NCBI GenBank assembly: GCA_007134665.1
Contig: SLKH01000212.1
Coordinates: 1 to 17,537 of the forward strand
DNA: 17,537 bases
Source: Balneolaceae bacterium
Lineage (GTDB): Bacteria > Bacteroidota > Rhodothermia > Balneolales > Balneolaceae
Reading direction: 5' to 3'
Made by a program: the position numbers and the translations under genes. Positions 7,072 through 15,256 of the stretch are shown here, one piece after another; positions within the stretch are counted from its first letter, which is position 1, and every line of letters starts with the position of its first letter. Below the pieces are notes generated by a model. The model did no database searches and was not told where the DNA came from. It saw only the letters and a list, made by a program, of their open reading frames with translations.

Positions 7072-8703
7072 ATGGAAACATTTGATCGTATCATCGCATG
7101 GCTTGAAACCCTGATATGGAATACTCCGGAAGCACTACCGGCAATGGTTGTAATTCTGCTCGCTTATGGCATATTCATAACTTTCAGGCTCGGTTTTATA
7201 CAGATTACTCAATTTAAACACGGTATAAAAGTTGTAACCGGCCATTACGATGACCCTGATGACGAAGGGGATATCAACCATTTCCAGGCACTGACAACCG
7301 CCCTGTCGGCAACTGTTGGTATCGGTAATATTGCGGGGGTAGCACTTGCCATCCATTTTGGCGGCCCGGGGGCACTTTTCTGGATGTGGATAACTGCTAT
7401 CCTCGGAATGGCCATCAAATATACAGAAGTAACATTAGCACAGAAATACCGAAAAACAAATCCGGACGGGACCGTCTCGGGAGGCCCGATGTATTATATC
7501 GAAGAGGGCCTGGGCCCAAACTGGAAATGGCTCGCAATTGCTTTTTCAATAGCCGCTGCTATCTGTGCTTTTCTTACCGGAAACGCTGTTCAGGCGAATA
7601 CGGTCGCTGATGTTATGAGCAGTGACTTTGAAATTCCGGTAGCTATCACCGGTTTCATTACCGCAAGCCTCGTGGCAGCTGTAATCCTGGGCGGAATCAA
7701 GAGAATCGGGTATGTAACAGCACGACTCGTTCCTTTCATGGCAACCATCTATGTATTAGCAGGTTTGATCATTCTGTTGATTCATTACGACCAGGTTCTT
7801 CCATCACTCTGGATGATTCTGACTTATGCATTTGATCCCAGGGCCGGTGTACTCGGAGTTGGTTCGGGAGCCTTCATTTTCACATTGAGCTATGGTGTGC
7901 AGCGCGGGCTCTTCTCTAATGAAGCCGGCCAGGGTTCAGCTCCTATAGCACATTCAGCTGCTAAAACCGATCAGCCGGTCAGGGAAGGAGTTGTAGCTCT
8001 TTTGGAGCCTTTTATAGATACATTAATTGTCTGTTCAATTACCGGGCTCGTAATCGTTTCTACCGGCGCCTGGGATATGCACCATCCGGCATCGGTCAAC
8101 CCATCTGAAGGAAATATTGCTTACATCGTTAATGAAGAGCCGGATGGCCCGGGAGTACTTCAATTTGAGAACGGAGTACCTGTAAATGGTGAAATGCTTC
8201 GTTACAACGCACCGGTAGATACCATGTATGCTGATCCCGCACAAACCGTACCCTTCGATGGCATCATTACCGGTGTAGGTATAGCACCGGCAGCATTTTC
8301 CAATGACGGGGTTGAACTTGCCAGAATCTACGGAGGTGTTGTTGAAAACGGCGCACCGCTGACATCACGGGCATTTGAAATCGGGCTGGCACCTGTGGTC
8401 CCCGGAGGCGGCTTTATCGTCACATTTGCTGTATTGCTATTTGCGATTTCAACTTCAATCAGCTGGAGTTACTATGGTGACAGGGCTGCTCAATATCTGT
8501 TTGGATTCAAATCAATTTTCTGGTACAGAATTGCATTTGTGTGTATGCATTTCTTTGGAGCTGTGGTATCTCTTACAACGATCTGGGCATTTGGTGATGT
8601 CATGCTCGGCCTGATGGCCTTCTTTAATATCATTGCACTATTTGCATTATCAGGCGTTGCCCTGAATGTTACCAGAAAATATTTCGAAAACACTGAAGTT
8701 TAG
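7072..8703 (+). CDS. AGCS-family sodium:alanine/glycine symporter
   Basis: A 543-residue inner-membrane carrier of the alanine-or-glycine:cation symporter family, importing small neutral amino acids with Na+ (or H+). Characteristic blocks are present: ALSATVGIGNIAGVALAI (about residue 82 on), GGPGALFWMWITAILGM, the SGGPMYYIEEGLG loop, and GVQRGLFSNEAGQGSAPIAH (about 275-295), which is diagnostic. About ten hydrophobic segments are visible. The protein is longer than the roughly 450-480-residue classical members because about 93 residues (about 337-430) are inserted between HHP after one membrane helix and SRAFEIGL. The insert is polar, rich in Gly, Pro and Asp, and probably extracytoplasmic. 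The substrate cannot be fixed from sequence. upp begins 17 nt after the stop, so cotranscription is likely. Confidence 0.94.
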   Translation: METFDRIIAWLETLIWNTPEALPAMVVILLAYGIFITFRLGFIQITQFKHGIKVVTGHYDDPDDEGDINHFQALTTALSATVGIGNIAGVALAIHFGGPGALFWMWITAILGMAIKYTEVTLAQKYRKTNPDGTVSGGPMYYIEEGLGPNWKWLAIAFSIAAAICAFLTGNAVQANTVADVMSSDFEIPVAITGFITASLVAAVILGGIKRIGYVTARLVPFMATIYVLAGLIILLIHYDQVLPSLWMILTYAFDPRAGVLGVGSGAFIFTLSYGVQRGLFSNEAGQGSAPIAHSAAKTDQPVREGVVALLEPFIDTLIVCSITGLVIVSTGAWDMHHPASVNPSEGNIAYIVNEEPDGPGVLQFENGVPVNGEMLRYNAPVDTMYADPAQTVPFDGIITGVGIAPAAFSNDGVELARIYGGVVENGAPLTSRAFEIGLAPVVPGGGFIVTFAVLLFAISTSISWSYYGDRAAQYLFGFKSIFWYRIAFVCMHFFGAVVSLTTIWAFGDVMLGLMAFFNIIALFALSGVALNVTRKYFENTEV

Positions 8704-8720
8704 ATGTAATCAGGAAACAG

Positions 8721-9356
8721 ATGCGCAATTTTAAAAATGTGACTGTCATCGAACATCCCCTGATTTCCAGGGACCTGAGTATTGTTCGGAACAAATATAC
8801 TGATACGATCGGTTTTCGGAAGGCAATCAGCAGAATTGCAACTATTCTCGCTTATCACAGTCTCAAAAAACTGCCACTGAAAAAGAAAAGTATCGAAACA
8901 CCTATCAAAAAAACAACCGGGTATGAACTGGATACAGAAGTTATTGTAGTTCCAATTCTCAGAGCTGGATTAAGCCTCGTCGATGCAATCATCAATTATA
9001 TTCCGGATGCAAAGATTGGCCATTTGGGTATGTATAGAGACGAAAAGACTCATGAACCCGTTGACTATTACTCAAACCTTCCTTCCGGGATTGACCGTTC
9101 ACTGGTGCTGCTGGTCGACCCGATGCTTGCAACAGGAGGTAGTGCAGATGATTCAATCACTTTTCTAAAAAAAAAAGGTGCAGGTAATATTCGGTTTATA
9201 TCAGTTATTTCAGCCCCTGAAGGATTGCAAAGAGTTACTCAAAATCATCCGGATGTACCGGTGATTACTGCTTCAATAGATGAAAAATTAAATGAGAATG
9301 CATTTATCGTACCAGGACTCGGCGATGCGGGAGACCGTTTTTTCGGTACTCAGTAA
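8721..9356 (+). CDS. upp: Uracil phosphoribosyltransferase
   Basis: A 211-residue cytosolic enzyme of pyrimidine salvage that makes UMP and pyrophosphate from uracil and PRPP. The PRPP-binding loop is VDPMLATGGSADDSI from residue 132, with the Thr-Gly-Gly that holds the 5'-phosphate and pyrophosphate. VPILRAGLSLVDAI lies upstream, and the C-terminal uracil-binding segment reads GLGDAGDRFFGTQ. Length matches the family (about 208). Its ATG is one of the few in this window with a plausible Shine-Dalgarno (AGGA about 7 nt upstream). It sits between the AGCS symporter (17-nt gap) and lptC (4-nt gap), so it is probably in one transcript with both, an odd pairing of base salvage with LPS transport. 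Confidence 0.97.
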   Translation: MRNFKNVTVIEHPLISRDLSIVRNKYTDTIGFRKAISRIATILAYHSLKKLPLKKKSIETPIKKTTGYELDTEVIVVPILRAGLSLVDAIINYIPDAKIGHLGMYRDEKTHEPVDYYSNLPSGIDRSLVLLVDPMLATGGSADDSITFLKKKGAGNIRFISVISAPEGLQRVTQNHPDVPVITASIDEKLNENAFIVPGLGDAGDRFFGTQ

Positions 9357-9360
9357 GCGC

Positions 9361-9900
9361 ATGATTCTGTTGCTTATTGCCCTGGTAATACTACATTCCG
9401 GATGCGGAGAGTTATCGGAATACGATACGGAAAGTATTCGTACGGCTATGCACGACTCTCTGCTTGCAACTACTGAAAGCTGGGATGTAAGAATGACTCT
9501 GCTTGAACAAGGCCATCGCCGGATCATGATTGAAGGAAGTTATGCTATTACCTATACGGATGATGACCGTGATGAAACCCGGATTAGCGGCCCGGTTTAT
9601 GTACAAATCTATGATCAGGAAGGCGAGATGGAATCAGAAGCATGGAGTAAACGGGCAATCTACCATGCTGAAGAACGGGAATTTGAACTCTTTGATTCTG
9701 TTCGTGTGGAAACTGTAACTGACAGACAGCTCTTCAGCGATTATTTGAAGTGGGAAGAAAGAACAGACAGGATATCATCTGACCGCTTTGTAACCATTAT
9801 TACCCCGACTGACAGCCTTTCCGGAAGTGGTTACACAAGTAAAACTGATCTTACAGATTATGTCATTACCGACTTGTCTGGAAGGGTATTGGTCGATTAG
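9361..9900 (+). CDS. lptC: LPS export ABC transporter periplasmic protein LptC (lipoprotein-like)
   Basis: A 179-residue LptC-family protein, the bitopic or lipid-anchored periplasmic link that passes LPS from the LptBFG extractor to LptA. I start it at ATG 9361, 4 nt after the upp stop. The same frame extends upstream to an ATG at 9292, but that would overlap upp by 65 nt and bury the signal sequence. From 9361 the protein opens with MILLLIALVILHSGCGE, a hydrophobic stretch ending in a lipobox-like HSGC; Ser-Gly-Cys fits, while His at -3 is atypical. The body is beta-rich. The conserved LptC core is seen as YLKWEERTDRISSDRFVTI followed by a GSGYTSKTDL segment. It is strongly acidic. The OstA-like partner follows 7 nt downstream, supporting the assignment. 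Confidence 0.88.
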   Translation: MILLLIALVILHSGCGELSEYDTESIRTAMHDSLLATTESWDVRMTLLEQGHRRIMIEGSYAITYTDDDRDETRISGPVYVQIYDQEGEMESEAWSKRAIYHAEEREFELFDSVRVETVTDRQLFSDYLKWEERTDRISSDRFVTIITPTDSLSGSGYTSKTDLTDYVITDLSGRVLVD

Positions 9901-9907
9901 GTTATTC

Positions 9908-11323
9908 ATGAAAACATCCCTTATATACATTATTACACTTCTCTTATTTCTGATTCTAAGTGGAATATTACAAACCACTGTAGCCCAGGAACGTATAAAT
10001 ATTCTGAATGCTGACCGTGGCGAAGGTGGTTTTATTGATGGTGAACCTGTGAGGAAACTGATCGGAAATGTGCGGCTGTCAACAGACAACATGGTCATGG
10101 ACGCTGACAGTGTCTATCAGTTTGAAAATTTGAATATGATTCATGCATTTAACATTCAAATAGAAACTGAAAATGATATCATCTGGTCAGATACACTTTA
10201 CCATAATACACTGACCGATTTTTCCCGGTTTCGGGGCAAAGTGATCATGTTGTCTGAAAAGAATACCCTCTTCAGCGAAGCCCTTGATTACGACCGGATA
10301 CTGGACGTTGCCCTGTTTAATGAGCCTGTACGATTTGAAGATGAGAGCGGGGTACTGATTGCCAGGGATGGGTATTATTTCCAGAATACTGATATCGCTT
10401 TTTTCAGGGGAGATGTGCAACTGGCTGATTCCACGCAATATCTTGAAGCCGACTCATTATTCATGAATCGGGAAGCTGAATTTTACAGGCTATACGGAAA
10501 TGTTTACGCAGAAGATTTTGATGAAAAGATCACTCTTGCCGGTAATTATCTTGAAGCGGACTCCACCGGCCATCGTCTTCTCGCCGGTAATGCCTGGATG
10601 ATGCAGGTCAATGAAGCAGAAACCGATACATCCCACCTCAATTCTGAAATTATTCATGTCACTGAAACCGATACTGCTGATTACATCGACGCATATCAGG
10701 ATGTGAGAATCTGGTCAAAATCATTTGCTGCAATTGCCGACACCTCACACTATCGAAGTGATATTGAAGAATTTCGGCTGATTTCTAACCCGGTTGCCTG
10801 GCAGGGTCAAATCCAGTTAACAGGGCCCTATATAAAAGCACTGCTGGAAGACGAAGAAATTAAATACCTGACTTCATATGTCAGGCCATTAGCCGTTCAG
10901 GAAGACAGTCTGACCGGAAGACTCAACCAGCTCAGAGGAGATACCCTGGAAGCTTTTTTCGATGCCGGAGAGATTCAAAAAATCGTAGTATTTGATAACA
11001 GTGAAGTTATATTTCACTTAAAAGATGAAGACGACCAGCCTGATGGATTAATTGAAATGATTGCTGCAGGAGCCACAACCATTACCTTTTATGAAGGAGA
11101 GCTTGATTCCGTTTACGCTTACAGGAATATCGATGGATCACATCTCCCGGAAGATCCGCAGAATATCGGGCGGCAGCTATCAGGATTCCGATGGGACCCT
11201 GAATTGAAACCGGAGCCTCCCGAAATCCAAAAACCAAGGCTTCCTGAAATCTCCCCTTTAAGGCCTTTTGAACTTCCGGAACGGTACATACGGTATATGA
11301 TAGAGCACGAACTTGAACCTTAA
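9908..11323 (+). CDS. OstA-like (LptA-type) periplasmic LPS-transport protein
   Basis: A 471-residue secreted protein of the OstA-like group (OstA/LptA/LptD N-terminal fold). I start it at ATG 9908, 7 nt after lptC. The frame is open up to an ATG at 9827 inside lptC, but only the 9908 start puts a signal peptide first (MKTSLIYIITLLLFLILSG, predicted cleavage near VAQ-ERI). The body is a series of short beta units with the recurring pattern of an OstA beta-jellyroll: KLIGNVRL, SRFRGKVIM, FFRGDVQL, RLYGNVYA and LAGNAWMM. Each is followed by Asp- and Tyr-rich strands such as LEADSLFMNR. It is much longer than E. coli LptA (about 185 residues), so one chain may form an extended bridge. The C-terminus is Pro-rich and ends with RYIRYMIEHELEP. 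Role in carrying LPS across the periplasm follows from the family and from adjacent lptC. Confidence 0.86.
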   Translation: MKTSLIYIITLLLFLILSGILQTTVAQERINILNADRGEGGFIDGEPVRKLIGNVRLSTDNMVMDADSVYQFENLNMIHAFNIQIETENDIIWSDTLYHNTLTDFSRFRGKVIMLSEKNTLFSEALDYDRILDVALFNEPVRFEDESGVLIARDGYYFQNTDIAFFRGDVQLADSTQYLEADSLFMNREAEFYRLYGNVYAEDFDEKITLAGNYLEADSTGHRLLAGNAWMMQVNEAETDTSHLNSEIIHVTETDTADYIDAYQDVRIWSKSFAAIADTSHYRSDIEEFRLISNPVAWQGQIQLTGPYIKALLEDEEIKYLTSYVRPLAVQEDSLTGRLNQLRGDTLEAFFDAGEIQKIVVFDNSEVIFHLKDEDDQPDGLIEMIAAGATTITFYEGELDSVYAYRNIDGSHLPEDPQNIGRQLSGFRWDPELKPEPPEIQKPRLPEISPLRPFELPERYIRYMIEHELEP

Positions 11324-11383
11324 TCCCAAAAAAATTAAGAAGATGATCATCGTGCCTGGATAAGAGTGACCAAATTTAAACCC

Positions 11384-11426
11384 AAAAAAAGTCGTTTGAC
11401 TTTTTTTGCACCGAACGTTTCGGTGC
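11384..11426. terminator. Tandem hairpins, probable bidirectional terminator between the OstA-like gene and icmF
   Basis: Two perfect hairpins abut. AAAAAAAGTC (11384-11393) pairs with GACTTTTTTT (11398-11407) around a GTTT loop. GCACCGAA (11408-11415) then pairs with TTCGGTGC (11419-11426) around a CGT loop. The A-tract and T-tract of the first stem give a U-run to transcripts from either direction. This fits a terminator serving the rightward OstA-like gene and, as a back-up, the leftward icmF. Confidence 0.75.
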
Positions 11427-11471
11427 CGATCCCGACACGCTTGAAAACACAAAGGTTTATGAGCATTAATT

Positions 11472-11512
11472 AAAAAAAGAAACCCTGATTGTTTCAATGA
11501 CAATTTTGGGTT
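11472..11512 (-). terminator. Probable rho-independent terminator of icmF
   Basis: Read on the minus strand, this starts 14 nt after the icmF stop. AACCC (plus 11481-11485) pairs with GGGTT (11508-11512), and ATTGT (11488-11492) pairs with ACAAT (11500-11504) across a small internal loop. On the minus strand the hairpin is followed by a run of seven T (plus-strand A-tract at 11472-11478). This is the arrangement of an intrinsic terminator for the leftward gene. Confidence 0.65.
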
Positions 11513-11526
11513 AAAAATACAGTCAC

Positions 11527-14500
11527 TTACATATTCCGGCGATATTGTCCCCCTACTTCATACAGTGCTCTTGTAATTTGACCTAATGATGCCACCTTCA
11601 CAGTCTCCATCAGGGCTTCAAACAGGTTTTCATTATTTCTTGCGGCAATTTTCAGGCCTTTGATTGCCTGGTCCGCCACCGGCCTGTTCAGATCTTTAAA
11701 TAATTCCAGATTTTTGATTTGCTGTCCTTTCTCTTCCTCTGTTGAACGGATCAGTTCCACTTCCCTCTCCTCCTCTTCACCCTTGCTGTCACTGATAAAT
11801 GTATTCACACCGATAATCGGGAGTTCTCCGGAGTGTTTGAGCGATTCATAATTCAGGCTTTCATCCTGTATTTTCCCACGCTGATACATGTGTTCCATCG
11901 CTCCAAGAACCCCACCCCTTTGAGTTAAACGGTCAAATTCCATTAGAATCGCTTCCTCAACCAGATCAGTCAGTTCCTCAATAAAATACGATCCCTGGTT
12001 GATATTCTCGTTTTTTGCTGTACCAAGTTCTTTGTTAATGATCAATTGAATAGCCAGTGCCCGCCTGACCGACTCTTCGGTTGGGGTTGTAATCGCTTCA
12101 TCATATGCGTTGGTATGGAGTGAATTACAGTTGTCATAAATTGCAAGAAGAGCCTGAAGCGTGGTTCGAATATCGTTGAACTGGATCTCCTGGGCATGTA
12201 GAGATCGACCACTGGTTTGTATATGATATTTTAGTTTTTGTGACCGAACATTTGCCTGGTACTTATGTTTCATCGTCACAGCCCAGATACGCCGGGCTAC
12301 TCGTCCGATCACGGCGTATTCAGGGTCAAGTCCATTACTGAAGAAAAACGACAGGTTATGGGCAAAATCATCTATATCCAGCCCCCGGGACAAATAATAT
12401 TCTACATAGGTAAAACCATTTGCAAGTGTAAATGCCGCCTGGGTAACCGGATTTGCTCCCGCCTCTGCTATATGATACCCCGATATAGAAACCGAATAAT
12501 AATTTCTTACTTTCTTTGCGGTAAAATATTTCTGTATATCGCCCATCATTTTCAGGGCAAATTCTGTTGAGAAAATACAGGTATTCTGAGCCTGATCCTC
12601 TTTCAGGATATCAGCCTGCACTGTACCTCTAACCACTTTAAGTGTATCATTCTTGATTTTCTCATACGTTTCCCTTTCGATAAACCGGTCACCCGCAGTA
12701 CCGAGTAAATGCAAACCAAATCCATCATGAGAGGGAGGTAAATCAATGTTATAGGATGGTGTAGGCAGATCTTTTTCTGAAAAATAGTCTTTTATTTCAA
12801 CCTTCACCTCATCCCATCGCCCCTGTTCTTTAAGGTATCGCTCCACTTCCTGGTCAATAGCTGTATTCATAAACATCGCAAGGATCATGGGGGCAGGCCC
12901 GTTTATCGTCATGGATACAGATGTGGACGGGTCTGCAAGCCTGAATCCGGAATATAACTTTTTCATATCATCGAGTGTACAGATACTGACACCTGAATTC
13001 CCAATTTTTCCGTAGATATCCGGCCGGTGATCGGGATCCTCGCCATAAAGAGTCACCGAATCAAATGCAGTGGATAATCGGGCTGCGGGCATACCTTCGC
13101 TGAGATAATGAAACCGTTTGTTTGTCCTTTCAGGAGTTCCTTCTCCCGCAAACATTCGAGTCGGGTCTTCTTTCTCTCGTTTAAAGGGATAGACACCTGC
13201 GGTATAAGGAAAATATCCGGGCAGATTTTCTTTAAGAGCAAACCGAAGCCGTTCACCTGAATGGCTGGTTTTTGGCAGTGCAACCCTGGGTATTTTTGTT
13301 CCACTTAGCGACTCGGAAAAAAGTTTATTTTCTATGACTTTATCACGAATTTTAACTTTAAAAACATCCTGATTATACTTTTCATATAATTCGGCCCAGC
13401 CATCCAGTATCGCTTTTGAAATTGAATCGAGTCTTGCCGACCAGTAGTCTCTCATCTCTTCCAGGCGGATTGAAACCTCTTTAGAATCTTCCGGATTCCA
13501 GGTTTTCAGTTGAGATAACGACCCTTCAACCTGATCCAGTTTTGAAGCAATCTCTATCTGTTCATCCGCCCACTTATGGTAATTATGAAGGGTCTCCGAT
13601 ATTTCAGAGAGATATCTTTGACGGCGGCCGGGAATGATCGCTTGCGACTGTAACTCATCAGCTGGTTCAGAATTTTTATAAATTTGAGGTTTCAATTCAA
13701 GGCCGTACATATCATTAACACGGTCGATAATTGCTTTAAAAAGCCGGTTTACCCCTTCATCATTAAACTGGGATGCTATCGTTGGATACACCGGCATACG
13801 TTCGGGTTTTGAATGCCACTCTCCCCGGTTTCTCTGAATCTGTTTTCTGACATCACGTAATGCATCGAGCGATCCTTTCTTGTCAAACTTATTCAGTACA
13901 ACAATTTCGGCAAGATCAAGCATATTGATTTTCTCAAGCTGAGTTGCCGCACCATATTCATGAGTCATGACATAGATCGGTATATCACAGATATCTACAA
14001 TTTCTGTACCACTTTGCCCGATTCCGCTGGTCTCTACAATAACAATGTCGAATCCCGCTGCAAGGTACAGGGATATTGTACCATGCACAGCTTGTGATAC
14101 TGATTTATTGGATGCCCTTGTTGCCATACTTCGCATAAATACCCTGTCAGTATTTATACTGTTCATCCGAATACGATCACCGAGCAGCGCTCCACCTGTT
14201 TTAACTTTGGATGGATCGATCGATATAATTCCGATGTGAAGATCTTCAAATTCAGCTAAAAACCGGCGTACAATTTCATCGGTTAATGAACTCTTACCTG
14301 CGCCTCCCGTTCCTGTTATTCCGATCAGGGGTACTCTTAACTTTTTCCGGTCATTGTCAGATAATAATTCATGGCCTTCACCATCGATCAGGCTGCCCTC
14401 TTTGAAACTGAGATGACTGCTGTGTCCATTTTCAAGACAGGTAATCGCTCTTGCCAGATTCGATTCATTTTCCACTTTTATTTTTGTCAGATCCAGTCTC

Positions 14501-15021
14501 TGCTTTTCCACCGGGTCGAAGTCACATTCTTTCAGCATGAAATTGATCATGCCCTGCAATCCCATCTGGCTGCCATCTTCCACAGAAAAAATGCGTTGAA
14601 CTCCATAATCATGCAGTTCGTGGATCTCCTTATCAGTAATTACACCTCCTCCTCCGCCATAAACCCTGATCTGTGAACCACCTTTTTCCTCTAAAAGGTC
14701 AATCATGTATTTAAAATACTCCAGATGGCCACCCTGGTAAGAACTGATGGCTATACCCTGTACATCTTCCTGAATTGCACAGTCAACAATCTCCTGAACC
14801 GAACGGTTATGGCCCAAATGAATGACTTCAGCTCCTGACGATTGCAGGATCCGTCTCATAATATTAATACTGGCATCATGTCCGTCAAAAAGGCTTGCGG
14901 CAGTTACAAACCGAATATTATGAAGCGGTTTATATCGCTCTTGAATTTTTCGGTTATTCGTAGCAGTCTGATTATGTAATAAACCCTTTTTTCTCGGGGG
15001 TGAAACTGATCCTTCTTCCAT
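11527..15021 (-). CDS. icmF: Fused isobutyryl-CoA mutase (B12 domain, G-protein chaperone, mutase)
   Basis: A 1164-residue adenosylcobalamin enzyme, IcmF, interconverting isobutyryl-CoA and n-butyryl-CoA (some members also isovaleryl- and pivalyl-CoA). Domain order is visible. The B12-binding domain is at about residues 35-165, with DGHD (46-49; H48 the expected lower cobalt ligand) and the GGGGG strand. The MeaB-type GTPase domain is at about 225-430, with P-loop GTGGAGKSS (237-245) and NKFD (377-380), plus VETSGIGQS. A charged helical linker (about 470-560) precedes the mutase TIM barrel (about 575-1110). Mutase marks include FAGEGTPERTN, SMTINGPAPM, GTVQADILKEDQAQN, SISGYHIAEAGAN and SLHTNAYDEAITTPTEES. 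At the two MCM specificity positions it has Tyr (611) and Gln (812). A 70-residue charged C-terminal tail follows. The leader is A-rich with no Shine-Dalgarno. It is monocistronic here, with no B12 or acyl-CoA genes adjacent. Confidence 0.95.
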   Translation of the reverse strand: MEEGSVSPPRKKGLLHNQTATNNRKIQERYKPLHNIRFVTAASLFDGHDASINIMRRILQSSGAEVIHLGHNRSVQEIVDCAIQEDVQGIAISSYQGGHLEYFKYMIDLLEEKGGSQIRVYGGGGGVITDKEIHELHDYGVQRIFSVEDGSQMGLQGMINFMLKECDFDPVEKQRLDLTKIKVENESNLARAITCLENGHSSHLSFKEGSLIDGEGHELLSDNDRKKLRVPLIGITGTGGAGKSSLTDEIVRRFLAEFEDLHIGIISIDPSKVKTGGALLGDRIRMNSINTDRVFMRSMATRASNKSVSQAVHGTISLYLAAGFDIVIVETSGIGQSGTEIVDICDIPIYVMTHEYGAATQLEKINMLDLAEIVVLNKFDKKGSLDALRDVRKQIQRNRGEWHSKPERMPVYPTIASQFNDEGVNRLFKAIIDRVNDMYGLELKPQIYKNSEPADELQSQAIIPGRRQRYLSEISETLHNYHKWADEQIEIASKLDQVEGSLSQLKTWNPEDSKEVSIRLEEMRDYWSARLDSISKAILDGWAELYEKYNQDVFKVKIRDKVIENKLFSESLSGTKIPRVALPKTSHSGERLRFALKENLPGYFPYTAGVYPFKREKEDPTRMFAGEGTPERTNKRFHYLSEGMPAARLSTAFDSVTLYGEDPDHRPDIYGKIGNSGVSICTLDDMKKLYSGFRLADPSTSVSMTINGPAPMILAMFMNTAIDQEVERYLKEQGRWDEVKVEIKDYFSEKDLPTPSYNIDLPPSHDGFGLHLLGTAGDRFIERETYEKIKNDTLKVVRGTVQADILKEDQAQNTCIFSTEFALKMMGDIQKYFTAKKVRNYYSVSISGYHIAEAGANPVTQAAFTLANGFTYVEYYLSRGLDIDDFAHNLSFFFSNGLDPEYAVIGRVARRIWAVTMKHKYQANVRSQKLKYHIQTSGRSLHAQEIQFNDIRTTLQALLAIYDNCNSLHTNAYDEAITTPTEESVRRALAIQLIINKELGTAKNENINQGSYFIEELTDLVEEAILMEFDRLTQRGGVLGAMEHMYQRGKIQDESLNYESLKHSGELPIIGVNTFISDSKGEEEEREVELIRSTEEEKGQQIKNLELFKDLNRPVADQAIKGLKIAARNNENLFEALMETVKVASLGQITRALYEVGGQYRRNM

Positions 15022-15256
15022 TTTATTTTTTGCTTATGAAAGCGTTTTCAATAAAATACAAAAAATGCACGATTATTTAACCAGGGCAGTTTTGATTAAT
15101 GAATATGATTTCAATGCTTGTCTTCTCTATATACAATCCTCATCACTAAAATAGCTACGCACTATTTCATCATACCGTAAAATAAGACCTGACCAAAGAT
15201 TAAACCTTTTTTGATCGGATTTTGTTAGAAAACTGAAGTCTGACCTAATCATCAGT
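15022..15256. other. Divergent promoter region between icmF and the App1-like gene
   Basis: This 235-bp AT-rich spacer holds the starts of two divergent genes. Immediately upstream of icmF, on the minus strand, is the A-rich leader GCAAAAAATAAA. A weak inverted repeat, AAATAG/CTATTT, lies at 15149-15167. I could not place -33/-7 or -35/-10 boxes with confidence. There is no sign of a cobalamin riboswitch (no B12-box sequence recognised) despite icmF being B12-dependent. Confidence 0.4.

Noticed and set aside
9292..9360. Upstream ATG extending lptC by 23 codons
   Set aside because: It would overlap upp by 65 nt and hide the hydrophobic signal sequence; ATG 9361 gives a signal peptide at once and a 4-nt intergenic gap.
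9827..9907. Upstream ATG extending the OstA-like gene by 27 codons
   Set aside because: It lies inside lptC and puts a non-signal segment before the obvious signal peptide that begins at 9908.
14371..14676. 101-codon plus-strand frame opposite icmF
   Set aside because: It is antisense to the conserved B12/GTPase region of icmF; its composition is explained by the opposite strand.
15149..15167. AAATAG/CTATTT inverted repeat as an operator for icmF or the phosphatase gene
   Set aside because: A 6-bp AT-only repeat is expected by chance in this AT-rich spacer.
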